Below are positions 1 to 6,973 of a stretch of DNA of 29,513 bases, one piece after another (position 1 is the stretch's first letter; every line of letters begins with the position of its first letter). The DNA lies in NCBI GenBank assembly GCA_964544635.1, contig CAZJCK010000044.1, positions 1 to 29,513 of the forward strand. Reading direction: 5' to 3'. The DNA comes from CAZJCK01 sp964544635. GTDB lineage: Bacteria > Zixibacteria > MSB-5A5 > GN15 > FEB-12. The position numbers were made by a program, and so were the translations under genes. A model generated the notes under the pieces. The model made no database searches. It was not told where the DNA came from and worked only from the letters and a program-made list of their open reading frames with translations.

Positions 1-76
1 TCAGTCCGTTCTGGTTCGGTTTGCCCGGCTGGATGTAGCGGATCGCGATACCCATGTTCTGCCAGAAGTTGACCGC
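1..76 (-). mobile_element. IS3-family transposase (OrfB) fragment, cut by window edge
   Basis: Read on the minus strand, positions 76 to 1 give an open stretch containing NMGIAIRYIQPGKPNQN. This matches the conserved IQPGKPxQNAYIE region of IS3-family OrfB integrases, just before the catalytic Glu. An in-frame stop (77-79) lies immediately upstream, and the earlier DDE residues (the NGPEF region) are absent. Within the window this is therefore an N-terminally truncated remnant. The rest, including the Glu and C terminus, would lie left of position 1. No terminal inverted repeat is visible here. The family call rests on a short motif only. Confidence 0.5.
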
Positions 77-196
77 TCACCAATTTCCCCTGCTCACCGC
101 CACAAAAGTGAGTACATTCGTCTAATGTGTAGAGTTTTCTTTTCGAATCTTGTCCCCTGAAGCATCGCACGCACGGTCTTCCCGACAGAAGCAGGC

Positions 197-940
197 CTAT
201 CGATATTCCGGATTGGGGAAGTCGAAGCGGCAGCCGGCATCCCAGTCGGCGCGCTGGTTACCGTGCGCCGGCATGCCGCCGGCGTCTTTCAGCAGTCGTG
301 CCAGGTGCATCAGATTCCAGGTCATGAATGTGGTATTACGATTCGTGAAGTCGTTTTCCGGTCCGCCTGAGCCCTCGTCGCGGTATGACGGCCCGGGGCC
401 TGCTTCACCGAGCCAGGCGGCATCGGCTTGAGGCGGAATCACCATGCCAAGATGCTGCAGCGAATACAAAATGTTCATGGCGCAGTGCTTGGCGCCGTCC
501 TCATTGCCCGTAATCAGGCAGCCACCAACCTTGCCGTAATAGGCGTACTGGCCCGCCTCGTTCAGTTGACTGGAGTTGCCATACAGGCGTTCGATCAGCT
601 TGGTGCAAACCGAGGTCTTTTCGCCAAGCCAGATGGCTGACCCGATGACTATGACATCCGCTTTCATAATACGTTCATAGATCGAGGGCCACGCATCGTT
701 CTCCCAGCCGTGTTCGGTCATATCCGGCCAGACGCCATTGGCGATGTCGTGGTCGACCACGCGAAGTTCATCCGTCTGCATCCCGTTTCTTTCCAGGATC
801 GCTTTACAGATATGCCAGAGCCCCTCGGTGTGCGAGAGCTCGGGAGACTTTTTGAGGGTGCAGTTGAGGAAGATGGCCTGCAGGTCGGAGAAATCCCATC
901 TGCTGGTAGTGCACAAGTGCTCTTGCTTTTTATTCAGCAT
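197..940 (-). CDS. Flavodoxin-fold NAD(P)H-dependent FMN oxidoreductase family protein
   Basis: 247 residues. After a short N-terminal extension, the segment AIFLNCTLKKSPELSHT resembles the phosphate-binding loop that starts the flavodoxin / FMN-reductase fold. DVIVIGSAIWLGEKTS is the typical second strand and flavin loop, and GKVGGCLITGNEDGAK the third. Proteins of this family bind FMN and reduce quinones, flavins or metals in the cytoplasm, but the substrate cannot be read from sequence. The ATG at 940 has a good GAGGA ribosome-binding site 5-6 nt upstream on the minus strand. The gene stands alone and is divergent from the msrA gene. A general oxidative or quinone stress role would fit msrA and the mhq pair elsewhere in the window, but that is inference. 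Confidence 0.8.
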   Translation of the reverse strand: MLNKKQEHLCTTSRWDFSDLQAIFLNCTLKKSPELSHTEGLWHICKAILERNGMQTDELRVVDHDIANGVWPDMTEHGWENDAWPSIYERIMKADVIVIGSAIWLGEKTSVCTKLIERLYGNSSQLNEAGQYAYYGKVGGCLITGNEDGAKHCAMNILYSLQHLGMVIPPQADAAWLGEAGPGPSYRDEGSGGPENDFTNRNTTFMTWNLMHLARLLKDAGGMPAHGNQRADWDAGCRFDFPNPEYR

Positions 941-991
941 GGTGGTCCTCGAGTGAATGCGTGAACTGGTATATTGGTTGTGATGGCACAG

Positions 992-997
992 TATAAT
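992..997 (+). promoter_or_regulatory. Possible -10 box upstream of msrA
   Basis: A perfect TATAAT occurs in the 289-nt gap between the divergent flavodoxin and msrA genes. No convincing -35 hexamer lies 16-18 nt upstream, and the site is 230 nt from the msrA start, so this is only a weak promoter candidate. The rest of 941-1229 shows no gene. Confidence 0.2.
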
Positions 998-1229
998 AAA
1001 AAAGTAGATCTATGGCAGGTGCATATCGTCCTGTCGCCATAATCCGTTCGAGAACGGCACTTCCGGGGGCAGGAGAACAGACAGGCTACGGCCGCGCGGC
1101 TGAGGTTGTGAGGGGTACCCGGGCTTAACTGATCAGATTTTCATCTGAACTTTCGCATGTTTGGGAGCATTTACCAGTATGCGAAGGCGTCATGTGACAA
1201 AACTTTCCTCACCAGCGGAGGGACCGGCT

Positions 1230-1916
1230 ATGAAATATTTTCTCGCCCTTACCATGCTCTCACTTTTGGCCTGTAACGGCGGCAGCGACGCCGGTACCGG
1301 CACCTTCACCACACCGTCATCACAACCCTATGGCAACGCTACTTCGGTCGCTACCCTTGCGGGCGGCTGTTTCTGGTGTATCGAGGCGCCGTTTGAGAAG
1401 GTGCCGGGAGTGGTCGAGGCGGTGTCGGGTTACACCGGCGGCAGCGAGCACGCTCCCAGCTACCGGCAGGTCAGCGGCGGCGCTACCGGTCATACCGAGG
1501 CAGTGCAGGTACATTTCGATTCAACGGTAGTAACGTACGCGCAGATTCTCGATTATTTCTGGCGCCAGTTCGATCCGACCGACGCCGGCGGGTCGTTCGT
1601 CGACCGCGGCTCGCAATACCGTTCGGGCATCTTCTTTCACAACGACCGTCAGCGGGAGATCGCCGAGGAGTCGCGACGTATGCTCTCGGAGTCGGGGCGG
1701 TTCGACGATTCGATCGTCACCCCGATCCAGCCGCTCGATACCTTCTGGGTGGCTGAAGAGTATCACCAGGATTTCTACAAAAAGAGCGCGCGACGTTACC
1801 AGTCGTATCGTGAGGGCTCCGGCCGTGATGCTTTTATCGACCGGGTGTGGGGTGAGGAGCGAACACCTGACTGGCCGGCACAACTGCGCCAGGAGCGGCC
1901 GGGCGCAATAGAATAA
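1230..1916 (+). CDS. msrA: Peptide-methionine (S)-S-oxide reductase MsrA, lipoprotein form
   Basis: MsrA reduces methionine-S-sulfoxide in oxidised proteins. I chose the ATG at 1230 (228 aa) because it has a CGGAGGG ribosome-binding site. It also begins a clean lipoprotein signal: MKY, a hydrophobic run, then LLAC with the lipobox Cys at residue 15. An upstream in-frame TTG at 1161 would bury this signal. The catalytic motif GGCFWC follows at residues 45-50 (nucleophile Cys47). GYTGG, the GHTEAVQV segment and the C-terminal AEEYHQDFY are all family hallmarks. With the lipobox the enzyme should be attached to a membrane and face the periplasm, unlike cytoplasmic MsrA. It appears monocistronic. 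Confidence 0.93.
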   Translation: MKYFLALTMLSLLACNGGSDAGTGTFTTPSSQPYGNATSVATLAGGCFWCIEAPFEKVPGVVEAVSGYTGGSEHAPSYRQVSGGATGHTEAVQVHFDSTVVTYAQILDYFWRQFDPTDAGGSFVDRGSQYRSGIFFHNDRQREIAEESRRMLSESGRFDDSIVTPIQPLDTFWVAEEYHQDFYKKSARRYQSYREGSGRDAFIDRVWGEERTPDWPAQLRQERPGAIE

Positions 1917-1955
1917 TGTAATTGCGTTTCCAAGCTCACTTGCGGAGGTTGAAGT

Positions 1956-2141
1956 ATGGAACATGGTATTCTCCAGCACCTGATCGAAGCGTGGCAAACC
2001 AACAATCGCATTGATCTCTTCCTTGTCGATAAAACCAGCGATGCGGGGATAAAGTGTACGATGTCTACTCGCAGTAGACGGAACGTGGTGCGCCAGTTTG
2101 ACGTCATGCGGCCGCAATGCCGACACTACCAATCACTGTAG
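1956..2141 (+). pseudogene. Truncated DinB-like (DUF1572-type) gene remnant
   Basis: 61 codons with a strong GCGGAGGT ribosome-binding site 7 nt before the ATG. The segment from AWQTNNRIDLFLVDK through the STR and RRNVVRQF parts matches the N-terminal helix-loop region of DUF1572/DinB-superfamily proteins, which usually runs AW-NNR-L-L-D ... STR-GR-VARQF and continues for about 100 more residues. Here it stops after helix 1-2, and the CPBP gene begins 10 nt later. None of the later metal-binding histidines is present, so it cannot be a working DinB protein. It could still be translated as a short peptide. An intact member of the same superfamily is at 24874-25347. Confidence 0.55.
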
Positions 2142-2151
2142 TCAAAGACAT

Positions 2152-2865
2152 ATGGATCAATCGACCGACACATCGACAGGGTGGCAGCGATTCACTTTCG
2201 CCCTGTGGCACAACCGTGCCTGGCTGGCGGTCTACGTCGTCATTCTCGTTGGTCTGATTGTCGGGCTGCCCGGCTTCGGTGTCATTGGGGCGTTTGTTCT
2301 TTCACTTATTGTGGCACTGATCGCTCGCAAGCAGGGCAGCTTTCGCGACATCGGATTGAATCTTCCGGAAAACTGGCCGAGCACGGTTCTGCATGGTCTG
2401 TTCTGGGGTGTGCTGACCGGTCTCGGTTTCCTGATCGTCGTCGATCCCAGCCTCGAGCAACTCACCGGCGAGGCGATCAACCTCGAGCAGATCGATATTC
2501 GGGGCAAGGTTGTGCCCTACCTGTTCTGGCTGGCGATCGGCTGGGTGGTCGGCGGCTTTGTTGAAGAGTTTATCTTTCGCGGAACGGTCATGTCGAGAAC
2601 GATCGCTGCCTTCAGCGGCACTCGGACGGCGGTAGTAGCCGGGCTGGTGATATCATCCACCGCCTTCGGACTGGCGCACGGTTACCAGGGACTGGCCGGA
2701 CAGCTCAGCACCGGCCTGACCGGCCTTATCATCGGCCTGTTATGGTTGAAGTATGATCGCAACCTGTGGGTGCCGATCTTCACGCACGGTTTCAACAATA
2801 CGGTGGGCCTCACCCTGATCTACTTCGACATCGACACCATCGTCAAAAAACTGCTGTTCGGCTGA
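2152..2865 (+). CDS. CPBP-family intramembrane glutamic endopeptidase
   Basis: 237 residues from the ATG at 2152. An in-frame TTG at 2098 lies inside the preceding remnant and gives an unlikely N terminus. Multiple hydrophobic segments carry the CPBP (CAAX protease and bacteriocin-processing, formerly Abi) signature: Glu138-Glu139 with Arg143 in EEFIFRG, His176 in FGLAHG, and His212 with Asn216 in HGFNN. These are the residues of motifs 1, 2 and 4 in Rce1-type proteases. Such proteins cleave within the membrane; bacterial substrates are mostly unknown. The ribosome-binding site is weak. A perfect 6-bp hairpin (2860-2865 with 2872-2877) overlaps the stop codon but has no T-run. Confidence 0.88.
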   Translation: MDQSTDTSTGWQRFTFALWHNRAWLAVYVVILVGLIVGLPGFGVIGAFVLSLIVALIARKQGSFRDIGLNLPENWPSTVLHGLFWGVLTGLGFLIVVDPSLEQLTGEAINLEQIDIRGKVVPYLFWLAIGWVVGGFVEEFIFRGTVMSRTIAAFSGTRTAVVAGLVISSTAFGLAHGYQGLAGQLSTGLTGLIIGLLWLKYDRNLWVPIFTHGFNNTVGLTLIYFDIDTIVKKLLFG

Positions 2866-2983
2866 GTTGTGTCAGCCTGGTTACCGCAACAGGCCGTATC
2901 AGGAAGAGCCGGACGGCGGACAGCGGCAGTTCGCATTTTCACTCGTAAGTTACGAAAGAGCCATCATATAAGTGATTTTTACC

Positions 2984-3013
2984 TTGACAAATAGTTTGGA
3001 TTCAAATTATTTG
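2984..3013 (+). promoter_or_regulatory. marR promoter with overlapping MarR-type operator
   Basis: TTGACA at 2984-2989 is a consensus -35. TATTTG (3008-3013), 18 nt downstream, is a plausible weak -10. An 11-bp inverted repeat lies across this promoter: CAAATAGTTTG (2988-2998), a 4-nt spacer, and CAAATTATTTG (3003-3013). It is symmetric at 10 of 11 positions and A/T-rich in otherwise G/C-rich DNA. MarR dimers typically bind such palindromes near their own promoter, so autorepression by the product of the gene at 3087 is the simplest reading. This is inferred, not shown. Confidence 0.6.
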
Positions 3014-3038
3014 TAGGCGAACGAGTTTATTGACAACT

Positions 3039-3066
3039 GGGCGTGCCCAAGCGCCCTTTTTTTATT
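3039..3066 (+). terminator. Rho-independent terminator or attenuator in the marR leader
   Basis: GGGCG (3039-3043) pairs with CGCCC (3052-3056) around an 8-nt loop and is followed directly by seven T residues, an A and three more T residues. It lies downstream of the marR promoter and 21 nt before the marR start, so it would stop transcripts before the operon. A shorter alternative hairpin, TGGG (3038-3041) with CCCA (3046-3049), uses the same left arm and is mutually exclusive with it. That layout resembles an attenuator. It may also simply end readthrough from upstream. Confidence 0.55.
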
Positions 3067-3086
3067 TCGAGTAGGAGTGCGCCAGC

Positions 3087-3686
3087 ATGGCTATTGCGGA
3101 CCGGGCCTCATCGCCGGATGAGCCGGACGACACCGCCCACAATCGCACAACCGGCCCGTCATCGTTCGATGGCCGTGATCTGCAGATTCTGCAGTCATTG
3201 AGAAGGATCGTGCGAGCGGTCGATCTCTATTCCCACCGTCTTAAGAGCCAATACAACCTCACGGTGCCACAACTGGTCTGCTTGCGGGCGGTAGTTGATG
3301 CCGGTGAGGCCACGGTATCGGAAGTAGCGCGGGCTGTGTATCTGAGCGCGAGCACGGTGGTCGGCATTCTTGATCGGCTGGAGAAGCGTGGCCTGGTCGA
3401 GCGGAGACGCGATCGAACCGATCGCCGAGTGGTCCATGTGCTGGGCACCGCTGCCGGTCGAGCGCTGATCGAGCAGGCGCCGTCTCCCCTGCACGACGAT
3501 TTCCGTCGCGCCCTCGGTGATCTTGCCGAGAGCGAGCAGCAGGTTATTGCCGACGCCCTCAGCAAGATCGTCGACTTGATGGAAGCGGGTGATCTGGATG
3601 CCGCCCCTATTCTCGATCCGGCACCGAGTTTCTCAATTCAGGAATCGAGGGAATCTCAAAAGTCCAAGCGACAAGGAAAGGCATGA
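3087..3686 (+). CDS. MarR-family transcriptional regulator
   Basis: 199 residues. A polar N-terminal extension of about 30 residues precedes a MarR winged helix: NLTVPQLVCLRAV, then EATVSEVARAVYLSASTVV as the recognition helix-turn-helix (about residues 73-95), then LEKRGLVERRRDRTDRRVV as the wing with its DxRxxxV core. A C-terminal dimerisation helix follows. A TAGGAG ribosome-binding site lies 9 nt before the ATG. The gene is first in the operon running to 8971, and its stop overlaps the next start (ATGA). The inverted repeat over its promoter suggests autoregulation and control of the symporter, carbamoyltransferase and amidotransferase genes. MarR proteins also head ectoine clusters (EctR), a parallel for osmolyte genes; the ligand here is unknown. 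Confidence 0.9.
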   Translation: MAIADRASSPDEPDDTAHNRTTGPSSFDGRDLQILQSLRRIVRAVDLYSHRLKSQYNLTVPQLVCLRAVVDAGEATVSEVARAVYLSASTVVGILDRLEKRGLVERRRDRTDRRVVHVLGTAAGRALIEQAPSPLHDDFRRALGDLAESEQQVIADALSKIVDLMEAGDLDAAPILDPAPSFSIQESRESQKSKRQGKA

Positions 3687-4258
3687 TGAGCAAACAGAAT
3701 CTGTTACCGGCGCTTATCCTTGCAGCGCTGTACATGACCATCGGGCTGGCGCCGCCGGCGGCAGCGATTGACCAGGACGCCGCCTTCAGCGACGAGAAGG
3801 CGACGGCCGACAGTGTCTTTGTCGACACCAGCATTGCCATTCCCACCATGGAGAATGAAGCCAGTACAATTGCCAAGACCGGCTCCATTTCGCTGTCGTG
3901 GCGTTCACGGTACATGGGCAGCAACACCTCTGCTCACATGTTCGAGATCCAGGAAGCCCGCGACTCACTCTTCGACCGGCAGGAGGTGTATTACCGTGGT
4001 CCCGACCTCGCGACTTATGTATCCGGGCTTGCTTCCGGACATTACTACTTCCGGGTGCGCGAGTGGGTTGATTCCTCGACGGTATCGGGCTGGTCGAATC
4101 CGGTCGAGGTTGTCGTCGAGCACCATTCGCTCGGCTTCGCCTGGCTGCTGTTTGCGATTGGCGGTATCGTGTTCCTGTTGACGGCCGGTGTGGTTGTGCA
4201 TGGGGCGCGTGAACAGGACGGCGAGGACGAATCACCAGACGAGGCGCAGGAGGGCTGA
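3683..4258 (+). CDS. Secreted-anchored fibronectin type III domain protein
   Basis: 191 residues. An N-terminal signal peptide (about 1-28, ending near PPAAA) is followed by an acidic linker and an Fn3-like beta sandwich (about 68-148). Visible Fn3 features are SISLSWRSR, the tyrosine-corner-like segment GLASGHYYFRVREWV, and SGWSNPVEVVV at the end. One transmembrane helix (FAWLLFAIGGIVFLLTAGVV) and a short acidic tail complete it. The protein should expose one Fn3 domain outside the cytoplasmic membrane. It overlaps marR by 4 nt and ends just before the symporter start, so it probably works with the transporter, perhaps as a solute-capturing or scaffolding subunit. No specific family with known function is recognised. 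The ATG at 3686 is an equally possible start. Confidence 0.75.
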   Translation: MMSKQNLLPALILAALYMTIGLAPPAAAIDQDAAFSDEKATADSVFVDTSIAIPTMENEASTIAKTGSISLSWRSRYMGSNTSAHMFEIQEARDSLFDRQEVYYRGPDLATYVSGLASGHYYFRVREWVDSSTVSGWSNPVEVVVEHHSLGFAWLLFAIGGIVFLLTAGVVVHGAREQDGEDESPDEAQEG

Positions 4259-4259
4259 T

Positions 4260-5711
4260 ATGGAACATCAATCTGCTGTCCTGCCACAAACATACGGCTG
4301 GTACCTGCTGGCGATCATGAGTGTCATCTGGATCGGCCTGGGTATCTACTGGGGCCGCAAGGCAAAATCGGTGGAAGGCTTCATGCTGGCCGGCCGCAAT
4401 GTCGGGCTGGCGCTGGGGGCCGCGACGGCCATGGCTACCTGGGTCACTTCCAACACCACCATGCTGGCGCCGCAATTTGCGTATGAGCTGGGCATCTGGG
4501 GAATGATCGCCTATTCGACGGCGTCGTTCGGCCTGCTGTTGTTCGCTCCCCTCGCGAAGCGCATCCGTGCCCTCATGCCGAAAGGCTTCACCAGCGGCGA
4601 TTTCATTCGCCTGCGTTATGGTCGCTCCGCCTGGTATGTCTTTCTTGCCATCTCCGTGTTCTACGGCCTGACCTGGCTGATCAGCATGGGGATGGCCGGC
4701 GGCGTATTGCTCAACGCCCTGGCCGGCATACCGTACGAGATCGGTATGAGCGCAATCCTCGTCGTATGCGTGTTGTATACGCTGTTCGGCGGCCTGTTCG
4801 CCGTTATCGGTACCGACTTCATTCAAAGCTTGATCATTCTCATCGGTATCGTCATTGTCGGCTGGGGCGTGTTGTCGTTCGCCGACTTCGAAACATCGTA
4901 TACCTACCTGGCCGACGAGCGACCGATGCTCATCAATGTGCTCCTTCCCGCCTCGATCATGGCGATCTTCAACAACCTGCTGTTCGGCATCGGCGAAATC
5001 TTCCACAGTAATGTCTGGTGGAGCCGCGCCTTTGCGATGCGTAAAGGGGTAGGCAAGAAAGCATATGCCCTGGCCGGGTTCTTCTGGCTGCCGGTGCCGG
5101 TCGCGGCCGGTTTCATCGCGCTGACCAGCGGGGCTCTGGGTATCAATGTCACCAGCCCCGACATGGTCGGCCCGCTGGTGGCGGCCAACGTACTCGGGAA
5201 GATCGGCGCCATCGTCGTGTTCATCATCGCTTTCGCTTCATTGGCCTCGAGTATCGACAGTTTGCTTGCCGCAACCTCGGATTTGATTACGGAAGACATT
5301 TATCGCAAGCTGTTGAATCCGGATGCATCGGAGCACACCCTGCGTCGCGCCTCGGCACTGATCATCGTCGGGCTCGGCGTGTTCGCCTGGGCGGTCTGTA
5401 TGCCGCGCTGGGGAACGCTGGCGACGACATTGTTCTTTGCCGGCCCGATGGTCGGCGCCACGATCTGGCCGATCGCCAGCGGTTTATTCTGGAAGAAGGC
5501 AACCAAGCAGGGCGCCATCTGGGGGATGGTGCTTGGCTCCGTAATCGGACTGGTCGCCTACAACTATCTTGGCTGGTATACCGGGTCGTTGATCGGCGCG
5601 GCGGTGTCGATGCTCGTGGTCATGACAACCACCGCCGTCTCCAAGTCCCGGTTCAACTGGAAGCACCTCGATGAAGCGCAACCGCAACTGGAAACGGAGG
5701 TGCGGTCATGA
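4260..5711 (+). CDS. Sodium:solute symporter family (SSS) transporter
   Basis: 483 residues from the ATG at 4260, which has a CAGGAGGG ribosome-binding site and sits 1 nt after the previous stop. About 13 hydrophobic segments are visible, in the LeuT-fold arrangement of the SSS family. After TM1 comes GRKAKSVEGFMLAGRN, a typical SSS loop. LASSIDSLLAATSDLITEDIY matches the conserved TM8 segment carrying the Na+-site serines. The overall pattern resembles urea/choline/betaine-like members (DUR3-type) more than proline PutP, but I cannot assign the substrate. The placement beside a carbamoyltransferase and an amidotransferase suggests a small neutral amide or ureido solute. Its stop overlaps the following small gene by ATGA. 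Confidence 0.9.
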   Translation: MEHQSAVLPQTYGWYLLAIMSVIWIGLGIYWGRKAKSVEGFMLAGRNVGLALGAATAMATWVTSNTTMLAPQFAYELGIWGMIAYSTASFGLLLFAPLAKRIRALMPKGFTSGDFIRLRYGRSAWYVFLAISVFYGLTWLISMGMAGGVLLNALAGIPYEIGMSAILVVCVLYTLFGGLFAVIGTDFIQSLIILIGIVIVGWGVLSFADFETSYTYLADERPMLINVLLPASIMAIFNNLLFGIGEIFHSNVWWSRAFAMRKGVGKKAYALAGFFWLPVPVAAGFIALTSGALGINVTSPDMVGPLVAANVLGKIGAIVVFIIAFASLASSIDSLLAATSDLITEDIYRKLLNPDASEHTLRRASALIIVGLGVFAWAVCMPRWGTLATTLFFAGPMVGATIWPIASGLFWKKATKQGAIWGMVLGSVIGLVAYNYLGWYTGSLIGAAVSMLVVMTTTAVSKSRFNWKHLDEAQPQLETEVRS

Positions 5712-5833
5712 TATTATTCGGACAAACGTTTTTTACTGTTCTCATAGTCTGTGCTCTCGGCCTTACGGCAGTGGGAGCCTTGACACTGATAATCCTTCTC
5801 ATTAGAGACTTTATGAAAGATGAGGTATGGTGA
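5708..5833 (+). CDS. 41-residue single-helix membrane protein, probable symporter accessory subunit
   Basis: A short open frame starts inside the symporter stop (ATGA overlap at 5708-5711) and ends at TGA 5831-5833, which itself overlaps the next ATG. The peptide starts MILFGQTFFTVLIVC, continues as one hydrophobic helix to ALTLIILLIRDF, and ends with the charged tail MKDEVW. The double overlap means it is almost certainly co-translated with the genes on both sides. Small one-helix partners are known for sodium symporters (for example MetS with NSS-family methionine importers), but I do not recognise a named family here. It is short enough to be missed by routine gene calling. Confidence 0.75.
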   Translation: MILFGQTFFTVLIVCALGLTAVGALTLIILLIRDFMKDEVW

Positions 5834-6972
5834 TGACTGATCCCACCAACTCAGCGAAGACAACTTCAAAAGTTGCAAATCCGATCAAGTCACCCGGGCT
5901 GTATCCGCAACCTGAGGATCTGCTGTACGGCAATACGATTGACATCGATATCCTCGGCCAGTTGATTGGCCGGTCGACGACATCCGTCAATCAACTCGAC
6001 AAGGAGTTGGTGCTGGAACTGTGCAAGTTCGCGGCCCTGCTCGAGGTAAGCGACATAGCGTCGCACCATCCACTTGACGGCAAGATCGTGGTCACCACGT
6101 TTTTTGAAGCCAGCACCCGCACCCGCCTGTCGTTCGAAAGCGCCGTGCTGCGTCTCGACGGCAAGGTGATCAGCGTACCTGACGGCGGTACCACCGGCAC
6201 GGCCAAGGGAGAGTCGCTGGAGGATATCGGCGAGATGCTCAATGCATACGGCGACCTGGTGGTGATGCGTCACACCGACACCGACTCGGTGATACGGATC
6301 AGCGAGAAGCTGCGCATCCCCCTTATCAATGCCGGCAACGGTACCGGTGAACACCCGACCCAGGCCCTGGCCGACTGGTACGCCATCCTCAAGTGGCGAC
6401 CCGACCTGCGCGGGCCGGTCGAAGAAAAGGACCGTATCCATCTCGGCATCCTCGGCACCCCCGGCAGCATGCGGGCGGTGCGGAGTTTCCTGGAGATGTC
6501 GCTGTTGTTCAAGGAATGTATCCGCAAGATCACGATTATCTCCGAGATGGCCGATCCGCTTGGGCCGTTCCTCGAAGATGCCCTCAAGCAGAGCGGACTT
6601 GACTGGGATGTGACCATCGACATCAATACGGTGCTGACCGATCTCGATGTTACTTACATGAATTCGATTGCCTTCCTCGGTGACAGCTACAAGTCGCTCG
6701 ACAGTCGCTTCCAGCTGAACGCCGACAGCAACCTGAAGGAGGGTTCGGTGGTACTGCACCCGCTGGCGCGCCTGGATGAGCTCAGCCCGTCGCTCGATGC
6801 AACCAACCACAACCTCTACTTCACGCAGGCGCACGGTGCGGTATTTGTCCGCCAGGCGCTCTTGATCTCGACGCTCGATCGTTTCGACCGGCTGCCGCAG
6901 AAAATCCACGTAAAGAAGTCCGACGGCAGCACGGTGCCGACCAAGCTGACCAGCGAGAAGGAGGGAAACTAG
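5833..6972 (+). CDS. Aspartate-carbamoyltransferase-like enzyme with altered substrate loop
   Basis: 379 residues from the ATG at 5833, which overlaps the previous stop and has GAGG 7 nt upstream. The carbamoyl-phosphate site is intact: Ser94-Thr95-Arg96-Thr97 (STRT), Lys125 in GTAKGES (80s-loop Lys), His174 and Gln177 in HPTQ, Arg214 (matching E. coli Arg167), and HPLAR at 309-313. The loop that binds aspartate in E. coli ATCase (YMTRVQ, Arg229 and Gln231) reads YMNSIA here (Ser278, Ala280). An N-terminal extension of about 40 residues and a C-terminal tail of about 25 are extra. No pyrI or other pyr gene is near. I infer transfer of a carbamoyl group to an amino acid with a neutral side chain. 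Automatic annotation would likely say PyrB. Confidence 0.85.
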   Translation: MTDPTNSAKTTSKVANPIKSPGLYPQPEDLLYGNTIDIDILGQLIGRSTTSVNQLDKELVLELCKFAALLEVSDIASHHPLDGKIVVTTFFEASTRTRLSFESAVLRLDGKVISVPDGGTTGTAKGESLEDIGEMLNAYGDLVVMRHTDTDSVIRISEKLRIPLINAGNGTGEHPTQALADWYAILKWRPDLRGPVEEKDRIHLGILGTPGSMRAVRSFLEMSLLFKECIRKITIISEMADPLGPFLEDALKQSGLDWDVTIDINTVLTDLDVTYMNSIAFLGDSYKSLDSRFQLNADSNLKEGSVVLHPLARLDELSPSLDATNHNLYFTQAHGAVFVRQALLISTLDRFDRLPQKIHVKKSDGSTVPTKLTSEKEGN

Positions 6973-6973
6973 C

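Noticed and set aside
3786..5006. Minus-strand open frame of 406 codons across the Fn3 and symporter genes
   Set aside because: It lies antisense to well-supported genes, has a low-complexity His/Asp/Gln-rich composition, and no family resemblance or ribosome-binding site.
5833..6972. Calling this gene pyrB of pyrimidine synthesis
   Set aside because: No pyrimidine genes are near, the aspartate-binding loop is altered, and the gene is embedded in a transport/amidation operon.
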